A DNA stretch of 43,224 nucleotides, taken from the NCBI GenBank assembly GCA_017640685.1, contig JAEPQF010000007.1, forward strand, positions 1-43,224, read 5' to 3'. Below are positions 43,204-43,224 of the stretch, piece by piece (position 1 is the first letter of the stretch; every line of letters starts with the position of its first letter). The position numbers were made by a program, and so were the translations under genes. A model generated the notes under the pieces. The model worked only from the letters and a program-made list of their open reading frames with translations. It made no database searches and had not been told where the DNA came from. Origin of the DNA: Hyphomicrobiales bacterium (lineage in GTDB: Bacteria; Pseudomonadota; Alphaproteobacteria; Rhizobiales; HXMU1428-3).

Positions 43204-43219
43204 TGGCACGCTGCATGCA
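43204..43219 (+). promoter_or_regulatory. Probable sigma-54 (-24/-12) promoter, reading out of the window
   Basis: TGGCACG at 43204-43210 is followed by TGCA at 43216-43219 with GG (43205-43206) and GC (43217-43218) separated by exactly ten bases, the diagnostic -24/-12 geometry. The -12 box reads ATGC rather than TTGC. It points rightward, away from fliL, towards genes not in this window. Confidence 0.7.
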
Positions 43220-43224
43220 TTAAC

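Noticed and set aside
1-43224. Saxitoxin or other toxin biosynthesis
   Set aside because: Only the carbamoylation-type genes are present; there is no polyketide synthase, amidinotransferase or tailoring oxygenase, so no toxin pathway can be claimed.
1-43224. tRNA, rRNA, CRISPR array or insertion sequence
   Set aside because: None seen: no tRNA-like cloverleaf, no regularly spaced direct repeats and no transposase-like protein.

Overview
The window looks like chromosomal DNA of an AT-rich alphaproteobacterium, most likely of the Hyphomicrobiales or a close relative. The grounds are gene content read by eye: ethylmalonyl-CoA mutase, a transhydrogenase split into three genes next to a 47-residue aa3-oxidase subunit IV, a TacA-like sigma-54 activator, and a flagellar fliL-fliM-DUF6468-motE block. 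No database search was run. I see no rRNA, tRNA, CRISPR array, insertion sequence or phage gene. Coding density is ordinary, and many starts were moved to internal ATGs with better ribosome binding sites.

Layout. 1-2460: a small arsenic-type locus with two ArsC-like low-molecular-weight phosphatases around an ArsR repressor and a membrane protein; the first ArsC copy has lost its P-loop arginine. 2637-4631: ethylmalonyl-CoA mutase. 4919-9608: an SPFH/band-7 membrane protein, convergent with an MscS channel, an alpha/beta hydrolase and a DUF817 membrane protein. 9747-13078: pntAA-pntAB-pntB with a tiny cytochrome oxidase subunit IV gene upstream. 13372-19889: M3 oligoendopeptidase, a divergent TacA-like sigma-54 response regulator, an L,D-transpeptidase and an SRPBCC protein. 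19917-23637: a same-strand group of five (ygfZ-like, tag, HD hydrolase, tyrosine phosphatase, NrtR-like regulator). 23881-27569: a dihydroorotase-family enzyme, a secreted zinc peptidase, a glutathione transferase and a small membrane protein. 27775-29992: two tandem paralogous secreted proteins of a family I do not recognise, and a small coiled-coil gene that appears frameshifted. 30067-31722: ettA. 32118-35839: four genes for an SGNH hydrolase, an SxtJ-like membrane protein, a 50-residue DUF5989-like protein and a carbamoyltransferase. 36042-43003: the flagellar block plus a large TPR protein.

The most interesting region is 32118-35839. Its four products resemble, in type and grouping, the SxtL, SxtJ, SxtK and SxtI products of cyanobacterial saxitoxin clusters, but no other toxin-type gene is present. 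I infer a free-standing carbamoylation module acting on an envelope or secreted substrate. Other points worth checking are the degenerate ArsC paralogue, the unknown secreted pair with its conserved cysteines, a family of short intergenic repeats built around TAGAGCAT/TAGAGCGT, a chain of five hairpins at 35894-35994, and a -24/-12 promoter at the right edge reading out of the window.
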